This document shows, one piece after another, positions 24,715 to 32,743 of a DNA stretch of 64,000 bases. The translations under genes and the position numbers were made by a program. The notes beneath the pieces were generated by a model that saw only the letters and a program-made list of their open reading frames with translations, had not been told where the DNA came from and did not search any database. Every line of letters starts with the position of its first letter. The first letter of the stretch is position 1. Source of the DNA: CAZJAT01 sp964544145 (GTDB lineage Bacteria > Hydrothermota > 32-111); NCBI GenBank assembly GCA_964544145.1, contig CAZJAT010000005.1, positions 22,048-86,047 on the forward strand, given 5' to 3'.

Positions 24715-27414
24715 ATGGAAAGGAAATTTCTATTAATTATAATGTTTTTGTTTACTGCAGCATTCTGCATCAGCGGATTTGACATGAGCGGGCTTTTTAA
24801 CAATGAATATGCAAATTCAATGCCTGATACTGCAACTAATTTACAGATTCATACATTCACAAATTATTATCCCGTTGATTCTGATATCCTTATGTTTCTA
24901 TATGCCAGAAGAGGAAATGGTGTTACAGATACAATGTACTCAGGAACGGGCTTTGTTAAAGTGTTTGAAGAACTCAGAGACAGTTCATTTACGGCATTTC
25001 TTTTCGGACCAGAAGATTTTTATCCTATTATCAACAATGGCGAAAGTTTTTTCTACTTCAGTAATTCTGATACTGAACTTGTATCAATAAGAATTGAAGA
25101 TTCACTAAATATTATTAAACCGTCATTTCACACTAACATTCAATTCAGGTTAAAATCAGATACTGCGACTCAATTAGCAGGTATTGATGATACATTGATG
25201 ACCATTGATATGCCATTACAGTTGTTTATCAGATTTGAGGATGACAGTGAAAGAATCTTTTTTGATTATGCTCCTATAATGAGTGACAGTACAATGAAGG
25301 TGACTGTTGTAAGCAATGAGGACTCTACTGTTACATTATCATCATTGGGTTCAACATCACATTCGGAGATTTATCCCATGCTTGTCAATGGAGGATATAT
25401 TGTGCAGATAGCATCTAGCATAGTTAGAGATTTTGATATAATCTTTGAACCATTATTGACCAGTCCTCCTTTAAATGCAGATACATTTCATTTTGTGTGT
25501 TTGCCTCAATCCGAATCGCCTCTGCTTATGACATTTTCATTCACAGGATATAATCAGACAATTGGCAAGGAAAAGGGTCTCATTATGCTTAATATGGGTG
25601 ATAATGGTCCTATTTCATCGAATAATTCATCAATACTAAATGGTGAACTTTATGATTTAACAGGTAAAGGCGGTATCTTATCCCCTCTTTCAGCTGTAAC
25701 AATGACATCCGGTATTGCTCAATATGCTATTAACTGTGATTCTGTAAATGAATGTCTTGTATTGAAAACAGAGGAAAGTGGATTGCCTGATTTAGTGAAT
25801 TATACACCATTTGTGACAGTTAAATTTCTTCCGCTTGGTGAAGCTGTAATGTCAAAGGCAATTGTACAGGCAATTGCTGAAATAGGTGATACCATCACAG
25901 GTAAATTATATATAAGTGATGCATATGAAACAGTGGATAGTTCTTATAATGGGTATGCGGAATTTGATGTAAATATTAATGATTACAGTATACTTGACCC
26001 AATTATTCCTGTATATGATGATTATATACCGATTATTAATGGATATGGTGATTTTAGAATTTACTATCCATATGCTGGATCTACAAGTGTGACATATCTG
26101 GATGGGGAAAAAGGCGGATTTACAGATGCATATTTCTCTGCAAATGGTTTTGACGGTGAAGAGATATCAATTATATGGATGTATGCAACAGATTCAGGGT
26201 GTGACAGATTTGAGATGTATGAGGATGAAGTTATTTATGCTGTAGGTAACAAGGCAATAATAACTGTTGCAGCTATGAGTGGAGATTCAATAAGCAGAAA
26301 TTACAATAATTATGCTGATATTTCTCTATCAGGAACTGCGGTATCCGAAATTGATTCTGTTTATTTGGGAAGCGATGGTATAGGTTTATTCAGTGTAATT
26401 GATACTTCATCAGGTGCTGTTTATATTACTGTTAGTGACAGCATATATTCTGTAACAGATACCATTTACTTCAGTGACAGTGATGAAGCTGCATTTATTG
26501 TTTGTGCCGGACCTGATACATCTTTAATGAATGAGGATTATGATATCACATTTTTTGCTATGACCACTGATTTCAGAAATGATACAATGTATAATGGTAC
26601 TATGACATTGATGATTAATGATGATAAAGGCGATACGAGCAGCCTGTCTCTGTCTCATAATCCCGATGCAGTATCAATAGTCAAAGGAAAGGCTATTGTC
26701 ACTTTTTCTAATTCAGATGCTGAAAGGATAAGTTTTGATGGATACAGTGTTTCCGGGTCCGATACAATATTGGTTGAAGCAAAGGAATTAATTGCACAAT
26801 ATCTATTTTATGTTGATGAAAAAACTGTTATTAATGAGATAGAAGATACACTGTTTGTGCATATTGCAGATGCGGATAGTATTATTGAGTCGTATAATAC
26901 TGTAATTGACAGTATCTATGTAGAAGAAGAATTTGATAATACATCTGTAAGCATAACAAGCACTTATAATCCTATTACAGTAAACAATGGTACCGGATTT
27001 ATCGCAATAAGCGATACTGAGAGTGAAAATGTGAAGATATATGCAGAATACGATGATACACTTATTAATGGAAACAATATTTACAGGATGATATTTGACC
27101 TATCCTCATTAACAGGGATAAAAAACCGGTCATTGATACCTGAAGTATCCTATTTAGAATCATCTATTTTAAATAGAGATTTTGTTCCTGTAAAATTCGG
27201 CATTGCAAAGGATTCCTACGCAAATTTAAGTATATATGATAAGACGGGCCGCATGATAAAAAATCTATATAAGGATTATTTGAGCAGGGGACATTATATG
27301 GTTAAATGGAATGGTAATGATTCAAATAATAATTCTGTCCCCAATGGAATATATTTTATGATACTTAATATTGATAATGACATTTTGTCAAAAAAGATTA
27401 TTATTACAAGATAA
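24715..27414 (+). CDS. large secreted protein with a FlgD-like/type IX-type C-terminal domain
   Basis: 899 residues with a signal peptide (about 1-20) and a long Asp/Ser/Thr-rich, beta-strand-rich body with repeated D-S-I/T elements, probably several Ig-like or bacterial surface modules. The last ~75 residues (VKFGIAKDSYANLSIYD, GRMIKNLY, GHYMVKWNG, NGIYFMIL, ending KKIIITR) match the FlgD Ig-like/T9SS sorting-type domain common in FCB-group secreted proteins. It is expected at the cell surface or secreted. GGAGG at 24705-24709 sets the start, 31 bases after the sensor kinase. Specific function unknown. Confidence 0.8.
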   Translation: MERKFLLIIMFLFTAAFCISGFDMSGLFNNEYANSMPDTATNLQIHTFTNYYPVDSDILMFLYARRGNGVTDTMYSGTGFVKVFEELRDSSFTAFLFGPEDFYPIINNGESFFYFSNSDTELVSIRIEDSLNIIKPSFHTNIQFRLKSDTATQLAGIDDTLMTIDMPLQLFIRFEDDSERIFFDYAPIMSDSTMKVTVVSNEDSTVTLSSLGSTSHSEIYPMLVNGGYIVQIASSIVRDFDIIFEPLLTSPPLNADTFHFVCLPQSESPLLMTFSFTGYNQTIGKEKGLIMLNMGDNGPISSNNSSILNGELYDLTGKGGILSPLSAVTMTSGIAQYAINCDSVNECLVLKTEESGLPDLVNYTPFVTVKFLPLGEAVMSKAIVQAIAEIGDTITGKLYISDAYETVDSSYNGYAEFDVNINDYSILDPIIPVYDDYIPIINGYGDFRIYYPYAGSTSVTYLDGEKGGFTDAYFSANGFDGEEISIIWMYATDSGCDRFEMYEDEVIYAVGNKAIITVAAMSGDSISRNYNNYADISLSGTAVSEIDSVYLGSDGIGLFSVIDTSSGAVYITVSDSIYSVTDTIYFSDSDEAAFIVCAGPDTSLMNEDYDITFFAMTTDFRNDTMYNGTMTLMINDDKGDTSSLSLSHNPDAVSIVKGKAIVTFSNSDAERISFDGYSVSGSDTILVEAKELIAQYLFYVDEKTVINEIEDTLFVHIADADSIIESYNTVIDSIYVEEEFDNTSVSITSTYNPITVNNGTGFIAISDTESENVKIYAEYDDTLINGNNIYRMIFDLSSLTGIKNRSLIPEVSYLESSILNRDFVPVKFGIAKDSYANLSIYDKTGRMIKNLYKDYLSRGHYMVKWNGNDSNNNSVPNGIYFMILNIDNDILSKKIIITR

Positions 27415-27442
27415 AGGGGCTTTTCCCCCTTTATCAAGGGGG
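27411..27442 (+). promoter_or_regulatory. two mutually exclusive hairpins before sixA
   Basis: ATAAAGGGG (27411-27419) can pair with CCCCTTTAT (27426-27434), 9 perfect base pairs. Alternatively CCCCCTT (27425-27431) pairs with AAGGGGG (27436-27442), which is the likely ribosome-binding site of the gene starting at 27447. The first fold would free the ribosome site and the second would hide it. The first hairpin may also serve as a terminator of the upstream gene, though no T-run follows. Confidence 0.45.
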
Positions 27443-27446
27443 TTGT

Positions 27447-27911
27447 ATGAAAGTATATATTGCAAGGCATGGTGAAGCATTGAGTAGTAGTGTTAATAAG
27501 GAGAAGCCTTTATCACTGATTGGCAGGGAAGAGACTGAGAAAATTGCATGTTTCATAAGATTACATCTGTCTGTACAGATTAAGAAAATAATCTCTTCAC
27601 CAAAAGCAAGAGCATTTGAAACAGCTGAAATCTTTGCTGAATTTTTAAAACCCGAACATGGTATAAAAATTGAAAAGCGCTTGCTACCTGACATGACTGC
27701 ATCTGATAATTATGAAGATTTAATGGATGAAGACGATGATTTTATGATTATAGGCCATAGACCCTATCTGGATTCAATTATTGCTCTACTGACTGTCAAT
27801 GAAGAGTGTGATTTTATTGATATTGGAAACAGTACTGTTATATGTTTGGAAGGGAATATGGATAAGGGATTCAATATTCAATGGATTCTAAGACCAGAGT
27901 TAATAAGATGA
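27447..27911 (+). CDS. sixA: phosphohistidine phosphatase SixA-like (histidine phosphatase family)
   Basis: 154 residues. The catalytic RHG motif is R7-H8-G9 in YIARHGEA; ISSPKARAFETAEI and GHRPYLDSI (second His) follow the SixA pattern. SixA-type enzymes remove phosphate from phosphohistidine, for example on phosphotransfer domains or PTS proteins. Its position two genes after a hybrid histidine kinase and near a PTS IIA-like gene on the other strand could be meaningful, but this is inference. It is convergent with rarA with only 5 bases between stops. Confidence 0.88.
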   Translation: MKVYIARHGEALSSSVNKEKPLSLIGREETEKIACFIRLHLSVQIKKIISSPKARAFETAEIFAEFLKPEHGIKIEKRLLPDMTASDNYEDLMDEDDDFMIIGHRPYLDSIIALLTVNEECDFIDIGNSTVICLEGNMDKGFNIQWILRPELIR

Positions 27912-27916
27912 AAAAA

Positions 27917-29173
27917 TTAATTCTCAATATTCCCTCTTAATTTTTTAAAGTATTCTATACGTTTCTTCATCTCACGCTCAAATCCGCGCTCAACTGGTTT
28001 ATAATACTCATGCTCAGGCATATTATCTGGAAAGTATTTTTCATCCACATAAGAATTTTCAAAATCAGGAGGGTATTTATAATTCTCCCCGTACTGCAAA
28101 TCCTTCATTAAATCAGTTGGTGCATTTCTGAATTTGAGTGGAACAGGGGCATTGGAATAATGATCAGAATCTTTTAATGCATCTTTATATGCATTATATA
28201 CACTGACGGATTTGGGGGCTAATGACAGATATATAACACACTGAGCCAATGCAAGTTCACCCTCAGGACTACCCAATATCTCGTATGCTTTATATGCATT
28301 AATAGCTACACCAAGGGCATTGAAATCAGCATTTCCAATATCCTCGGAAGCAATACGTATTAATCTTCTCCCAATATACAGAGGATTTTCCCCTCCATTT
28401 AGCATGCGGGCAAAATAGTAAAGTGATGCATTTACATCTGAACCCCGAACAGCTTTATGCATAGCTGAAATAAGATTAAAATGTTCCTCTCCTGATTTAT
28501 CATATGGCACGAATTTTCTGTTTAACACTTTTTTTAGATCATCAGAAGTATTTATTGTCTTAAATTTAGAAGCTGTTTCTACAATATTTATTGCCTGTCT
28601 TGCATCATAATTGGAATACTTGATTATTGTATCTACAATTTCTTTCTTGAAGGATATGCCGAGTTTGTCCAATGCTTTTTTAATTAGTATGTCCAAGTCA
28701 TCATAAGATAATTGTTCAAATACAACAACTGTCATACGTGACAATAATGCATTATTTATTTCAAATGACGGGTTTTCAGTTGTTGTGCCAATCAGTTGTA
28801 TGCTTCCATTTTCTACAAATGGCAGCAAAGCATCCTGCTGAGCTTTATTCATTCTATGTATTTCATCAATGATAATGTATAAAGGAGTTCCTTTGGATTC
28901 AGCTGCAATTTTCTTAAATACAGTTGTTGAGAAAGAAACGCCATTAATCGCCATTACAGGCATATTAAAGTGATGAGAGATAATATTAGCTAATGTAGTT
29001 TTACCTGAACCGGGGGGACCAAAAAATAACAGTGAAACGGGTTTGCTGCTGTCAAGTATACCGCTAATGATACCATTATGCCCCAAGAGTTTTTTCTGAC
29101 CCAAAAAATCATTAATATTCTTAGGTCTCAGTTGTTCGGCGAGAGGTATGAATTCAGTATCCATAGTCTTCAT
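27917..29173 (-). CDS. rarA: replication-associated recombination protein A (RarA/MgsA AAA+ ATPase)
   Basis: 418 residues. LAEQLRPKNINDFLGQ at the N-terminus, Walker A GPPGSGKTT (about 52-60), Walker B IIDEIHRM, and the sensor-1 GTTTENPSF are the RarA/WRNIP1 signatures, with the C-terminal MgsA tetramerisation region (EDIGNADFNAL). RarA acts at stalled replication forks with clamp-loader-like ATPase activity. The start overlaps the end of the LUD gene upstream by 20 bases. It is the last gene of the long minus-strand set. Confidence 0.95.
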   Translation of the reverse strand: MKTMDTEFIPLAEQLRPKNINDFLGQKKLLGHNGIISGILDSSKPVSLLFFGPPGSGKTTLANIISHHFNMPVMAINGVSFSTTVFKKIAAESKGTPLYIIIDEIHRMNKAQQDALLPFVENGSIQLIGTTTENPSFEINNALLSRMTVVVFEQLSYDDLDILIKKALDKLGISFKKEIVDTIIKYSNYDARQAINIVETASKFKTINTSDDLKKVLNRKFVPYDKSGEEHFNLISAMHKAVRGSDVNASLYYFARMLNGGENPLYIGRRLIRIASEDIGNADFNALGVAINAYKAYEILGSPEGELALAQCVIYLSLAPKSVSVYNAYKDALKDSDHYSNAPVPLKFRNAPTDLMKDLQYGENYKYPPDFENSYVDEKYFPDNMPEHEYYKPVERGFEREMKKRIEYFKKLRGNIEN

Positions 29174-29765
29174 CTATTAAACAGACTGTAATTCTGTTAT
29201 GCGGGTAGCACATACGCGTAATTACAGTAACATAGCATATAGTATCATTGTGCTCGCAATCAATACAATGTCCCGTTGTGATGCATGGGGTTTTTAAATT
29301 AAACCGTTCACAATTTTTCACAGCTGCAGTATTTTTTGCTCTCTCAATGGCATCATTTAAATTATTTCTAATCTTTTTAACAGATGAAACAAGAATGACC
29401 TCTTTAGGTCCGAATGTTATGGCGCCGACTCTATTTCCCCTCTTGTCAATATTGACAATGATACCGTCGCTTGAGATTGCATTTATACCTGCAAAATATA
29501 AATCTGCCTGAAGCGCCATTCTTTCTGAAGATAATTTTGATTCTTCATTATCAGCAATTCGCTCAATATATTTTTCTGCGTGGGCAATAATACGATCTTT
29601 AAGTCCTGACTGTTGTAATGTCATTGAACCGCCAAAGGCGATTGTTCTGTTAATCTTTATTTTCTTTGATAGATACTCAAAACACTCATCAACACTATTA
29701 AAAAAATCTGCATTGAAATGATGTTTTCTCAGATTTTCAATTGTGAGTTCTACTATTCTATCCAA
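29154..29765 (-). CDS. LUD-domain (LutC/YkgG-like) protein
   Basis: About 203 residues from a TTG at 29765, chosen because GCAGGAG lies 9 bases upstream inside the end of the previous gene; the frame stays open slightly further to a TTG at 29792. TIAFGGSMTLQQSGL, SDGIIVNIDKRGNR and GPKEVILVSS match the LUD domain of lactate-utilization proteins. Family members often act beside iron-sulfur oxidases in organic-acid oxidation, but several stand-alone forms like this are uncharacterised. The C-terminal part adds several Cys (CITTGHCIDCEH), possibly a metal site. Confidence 0.85.
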   Translation of the reverse strand: MDRIVELTIENLRKHHFNADFFNSVDECFEYLSKKIKINRTIAFGGSMTLQQSGLKDRIIAHAEKYIERIADNEESKLSSERMALQADLYFAGINAISSDGIIVNIDKRGNRVGAITFGPKEVILVSSVKKIRNNLNDAIERAKNTAAVKNCERFNLKTPCITTGHCIDCEHNDTICYVTVITRMCYPHNRITVCLIDEDYGY

Positions 29766-30109
29766 TATAATATTCTCCTGCAGTTGGGGCAATGTATTAT
29801 CTTTTCATTTTTATTTTCAATGCTTATAAACTCTGTGGGTAATTTCGTAAAGCATCCATAACAGACATCCTCGCTTGCCTGCGAAACAGCACGGAATTTA
29901 TATCTTTTTAGGATTTTATCATATTCGGCCAGAATAACCGGATCAATTTTCTTTCTAATGTCGTTTTTTAAATTTTCTATTTCCTTTTCTTTTGCATGCA
30001 GTTTAAATCCTATTTCCTCTTCTTTCAGTTTAACGCGCCCCATATCCATTTCTGATAATTGAGTGTCTAAATCAGATAATTGCACTAATAATGCCAGCTG
30101 CTTATTCAT
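29753..30109 (-). CDS. C4 zinc-ribbon coiled-coil protein, short form
   Basis: 118 residues: an N-terminal helical region rich in Lys/Glu/Leu (coiled coil, about 8-70) and a C-terminal zinc ribbon with CYGC and CPNC. It resembles the C4-type zinc-ribbon proteins (CsgA/CT398-like, about 240 residues) but lacks roughly the first half of the coiled coil. Family function is unclear; CT398 relatives link sigma54 and secretion systems. It overlaps the next gene's start and its own start overlaps ptsN by 4 bases. Confidence 0.75.
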   Translation of the reverse strand: MNKQLALLVQLSDLDTQLSEMDMGRVKLKEEEIGFKLHAKEKEIENLKNDIRKKIDPVILAEYDKILKRYKFRAVSQASEDVCYGCFTKLPTEFISIENKNEKIIHCPNCRRILYWIE

Positions 30110-30573
30110 AATATGTCCTCCATATTCTCTTCAATTGATTTTATCATTTCAATAAATTCCCCAGTTGATCCAACCTTCAGATAATTTTTGTTTTTTGTCA
30201 GTTCCTTTGACAGGGCAGCTATTTTACCCAGTAAAATCAAATACTGATTTGCTTCATCAAGGGGGGGGGCTATTATCAGGAACACAATGTGTACAGGTTT
30301 ACCGTCCATTGCCTCATATTCTATCCCCTTTTTTGATATACCAATGAACAATTTTAATTCCTCCAAGATAAGTGATCTGGAGTGTGGTATTGCTATACCT
30401 TTACCTATTCCGGTAGTTCCCAAAACCTCTCTTTGTTTCAATGAGCAGAATATGAGATTCTTTTTTTCATCACTGAAATCTGTTTTATCAAGAATTTCCT
30501 TGAATAACTTTTCTTTGGTTTTACTTTTTAAGTTCATTATTATATGTTCATTCCTGATAAATCGTGTTATCAT
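30106..30573 (-). CDS. ptsN: PTS IIA-like nitrogen-regulatory protein (PtsN/fructose IIA type)
   Basis: 155 residues. The phosphorylatable His is H64 in GIAIPHSR, with REVLGTTGIGKG just before and VHIVFLIIAPP after, the EIIA-Ntr/fructose-IIA pattern. No transporter subunits adjoin, so a regulatory role (PtsN-like) is more likely than sugar uptake. AGGAGG precedes the start (minus strand near 30580). A run of nine C on the coding strand falls in the codons for A102-P103-P104, a potential slippage site. Confidence 0.85.
   Translation of the reverse strand: MITRFIRNEHIIMNLKSKTKEKLFKEILDKTDFSDEKKNLIFCSLKQREVLGTTGIGKGIAIPHSRSLILEELKLFIGISKKGIEYEAMDGKPVHIVFLIIAPPLDEANQYLILLGKIAALSKELTKNKNYLKVGSTGEFIEMIKSIEENMEDIL
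30261..30269. repeat. G9/C9 homopolymer inside the ptsN-like gene
   Basis: Nine consecutive G on the plus strand (C on the coding strand), encoding part of IIAPPLDE. In this AT-rich sequence it is the longest G/C run seen. A one-base slip would frameshift the protein after residue ~103. Confidence 0.9.
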
Positions 30574-30581
30574 CGGTCCTC

Positions 30582-31670
30582 CTATAAAGTTATTGGAAAA
30601 TTCGCACTGATTTGATATGTTAATCCTCCCTTCATATATTGATCGGGAGTACCTGAAAATGCAATATCAATTCTGTATCCGCTCATATCGTAACCAATAC
30701 CCATGGCCAAGCTCACTGCCTCAAGACCGTAAAACTCCTTTAATTGAGCCCCGCACCTTATAGAAGGGCTTCCGCTTAAAAGTGATTCTATAAAAGTACC
30801 GTCATTAATCTGGCGTTTAATTGTATATTCAATGCCTGCTTTATACACATATGGTTTATTCGATTGCAAAATTTTATCTACATCAATTGTGATAAACAGT
30901 GATTCCATTGCAAGAAAAGATAATCCGGCAGTTGCTGAAAATGGAATAATCTGCCTGTCATATGAAATGTCATGACCGCTTTTGCTGTCACCTGACCAAT
31001 ATATATGAGTAATAATGTTTTTTAAAGAAAGTCCCGCTGTCAAACCATTTATTGTGTACAGAAAACCTGCGTCCAAACCATAACCATGGCCATTGGATAT
31101 ATCTGAAAAAGCACTGTCTATCTGTGAAGAATCCGATGGGTCAGTAAATAAACTTGTTTCAGCGAATCGGCCATTGAGATATTTCAGATTAATACCGAAG
31201 AAAACAGGTACATCATACATTGCACCTGCTCCCGTAAATGTAGTTAGTGTGAGAATATATTCATCAAGGTGCACATCAAAGTCCCTGATTATCATTTCAT
31301 TTGGGAAATATCTATCTGAGTAAGACACTGAATATAGTGGATGGTATGATATACCGCCTTGAAACCCCATTAAAGACATAAATGAAATATGCTTACCATA
31401 GATAGAAGGATCTAATTCAAGCAATCGGCTCAAATCACTGTTATTTTCATTCGCAAATGATATGTGAAACACATTATTTATAAGAGTAGCAGCCGCAGCG
31501 GGATTCCAGAATGCCGCTGCTGGATTATTTGTTACAGCAGTACCTGCATCTGCAAGCCCTTTAATCCTGGCAGACGGCTGAGATGAAGGGTATGTTTCAG
31601 GTAGTGGAACTTCTAAAGCATAAATAGTAGTAAACAATAATCCGAATAATACTAGATTAAATAATTTCAT
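30582..31670 (-). CDS. PorV/PorQ-family (UPF0164-like) outer-membrane protein
   Basis: 362 residues from the ATG at 31670, which overlaps the butyrate kinase stop; GGAG lies just upstream. A signal peptide (to about residue 20) is followed by SARIKGLADAGTA and NNPAAAFWNPAA, the hallmark N-terminus of PorV/PorQ/UPF0164 proteins, then a beta-rich chain with GYDMSGYRIDIAF near the C-terminus. In FCB bacteria such barrels assist type IX secretion; in spirochaetes they are unassigned. Together with the FlgD-like C-terminal domain protein at 24715 this could be part of a secretion route (inference). Confidence 0.8.
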   Translation of the reverse strand: MKLFNLVLFGLLFTTIYALEVPLPETYPSSQPSARIKGLADAGTAVTNNPAAAFWNPAAAATLINNVFHISFANENNSDLSRLLELDPSIYGKHISFMSLMGFQGGISYHPLYSVSYSDRYFPNEMIIRDFDVHLDEYILTLTTFTGAGAMYDVPVFFGINLKYLNGRFAETSLFTDPSDSSQIDSAFSDISNGHGYGLDAGFLYTINGLTAGLSLKNIITHIYWSGDSKSGHDISYDRQIIPFSATAGLSFLAMESLFITIDVDKILQSNKPYVYKAGIEYTIKRQINDGTFIESLLSGSPSIRCGAQLKEFYGLEAVSLAMGIGYDMSGYRIDIAFSGTPDQYMKGGLTYQISANFPITL

Positions 31671-32725
31671 CAATACTCCATAATTGTTTCTTCATTATTA
31701 ATTACTCTTAATGCACCTAATACCAATGCGAGTATTTCATCCTCCCCGGGATATATATGTATATCACCCAGGAATGAGATATGATCAAATATCATATCTG
31801 TTAATAAGTCATTATAAGCAATGCCACCTGTTATAATAATTGCATCAATATTACCTTTTAGAACAGCAGCCATAGCTCCTGCATATTTTGATACTTGATA
31901 CATCATTGCACGTAATACCAGCTCAGCATGTTTATTCCCTGAATTCATAAGTTCAATTGCTTCCGGAACTGAATCAGTTCGTAAATAGGAATACATTCCT
32001 CCCTGTTTTGTCAGGAGGTTTTTCATTTCATCTGCTGTAAATTTGCCGCTATAGCAGAGTTTCATCAATTGTGTAACAGGTAATCCTGCTGCTCTCTGCG
32101 GGGAAAAAGGACCTTCATCATTTGCATTATTAACATCAATCATTAAACCGTTTTTATGAGCAGATACAGAAATACCGGTTCCAAGGTGAATTATTATCAA
32201 TGAAGAGGTATTGTAATTATTATCATTCTCCTTAGCCCATTTTTTCCCTACCATTTTCATATTCAATGCATGGGAGAGCGATTTGCGCTCAATAAGATTT
32301 AATCCTGAAATGCGGGACACGTCTTCAAATTCATCGACTGATACAGGATCAACAATGAATTTTAATTTGTCCCCAGCAAGTTTGTCAGCAATCAAACATC
32401 CTAAATTAGAAACATGGTCAGCAAGCACATTCCCTGACAATACGTCATTTATCATTTTAGTGTTAATAGCATATGTGCCGGACTTTAATGGTTTAAATGG
32501 TCCACCTCTTGCAACAAATACATCAATATCATCAATTGATATATTATTATCCTTTAATGTACTTAGTATTATTTTGATGCGCATATCGAGCTGATCTGTT
32601 GTTGTCTTAAAATTCTGTATATCATCTTTGTAATGTTCTACACTTTTGCTGAATATCTCATCTTCATTATCATATAATCCGATTTTTGATGATGTTGCTC
32701 CAGGATTAATTGCTAGAATTTTCAT
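31670..32725 (-). CDS. buk: butyrate kinase (acetate/butyrate kinase family)
   Basis: 351 residues from the ATG at 32725, which has GGAG upstream; the frame is open to 32743 but without a ribosome site. ILAINPGATSSKIGLY, FVARGGPFKPL, HLGTGISVSA and IIITGGIAYN are the ASKHA-fold butyrate kinase motifs. It interconverts butyryl phosphate (or a branched acyl phosphate) and butyrate with ADP/ATP. No phosphotransbutyrylase gene is adjacent; the upstream neighbour is a CitD-CitE-like protein. Likely the ATP-forming step of fermentation or branched-acid use. Confidence 0.93.
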   Translation of the reverse strand: MKILAINPGATSSKIGLYDNEDEIFSKSVEHYKDDIQNFKTTTDQLDMRIKIILSTLKDNNISIDDIDVFVARGGPFKPLKSGTYAINTKMINDVLSGNVLADHVSNLGCLIADKLAGDKLKFIVDPVSVDEFEDVSRISGLNLIERKSLSHALNMKMVGKKWAKENDNNYNTSSLIIIHLGTGISVSAHKNGLMIDVNNANDEGPFSPQRAAGLPVTQLMKLCYSGKFTADEMKNLLTKQGGMYSYLRTDSVPEAIELMNSGNKHAELVLRAMMYQVSKYAGAMAAVLKGNIDAIIITGGIAYNDLLTDMIFDHISFLGDIHIYPGEDEILALVLGALRVINNEETIMEY

Positions 32726-32743
32726 AATATTCTTCTCCATCAA

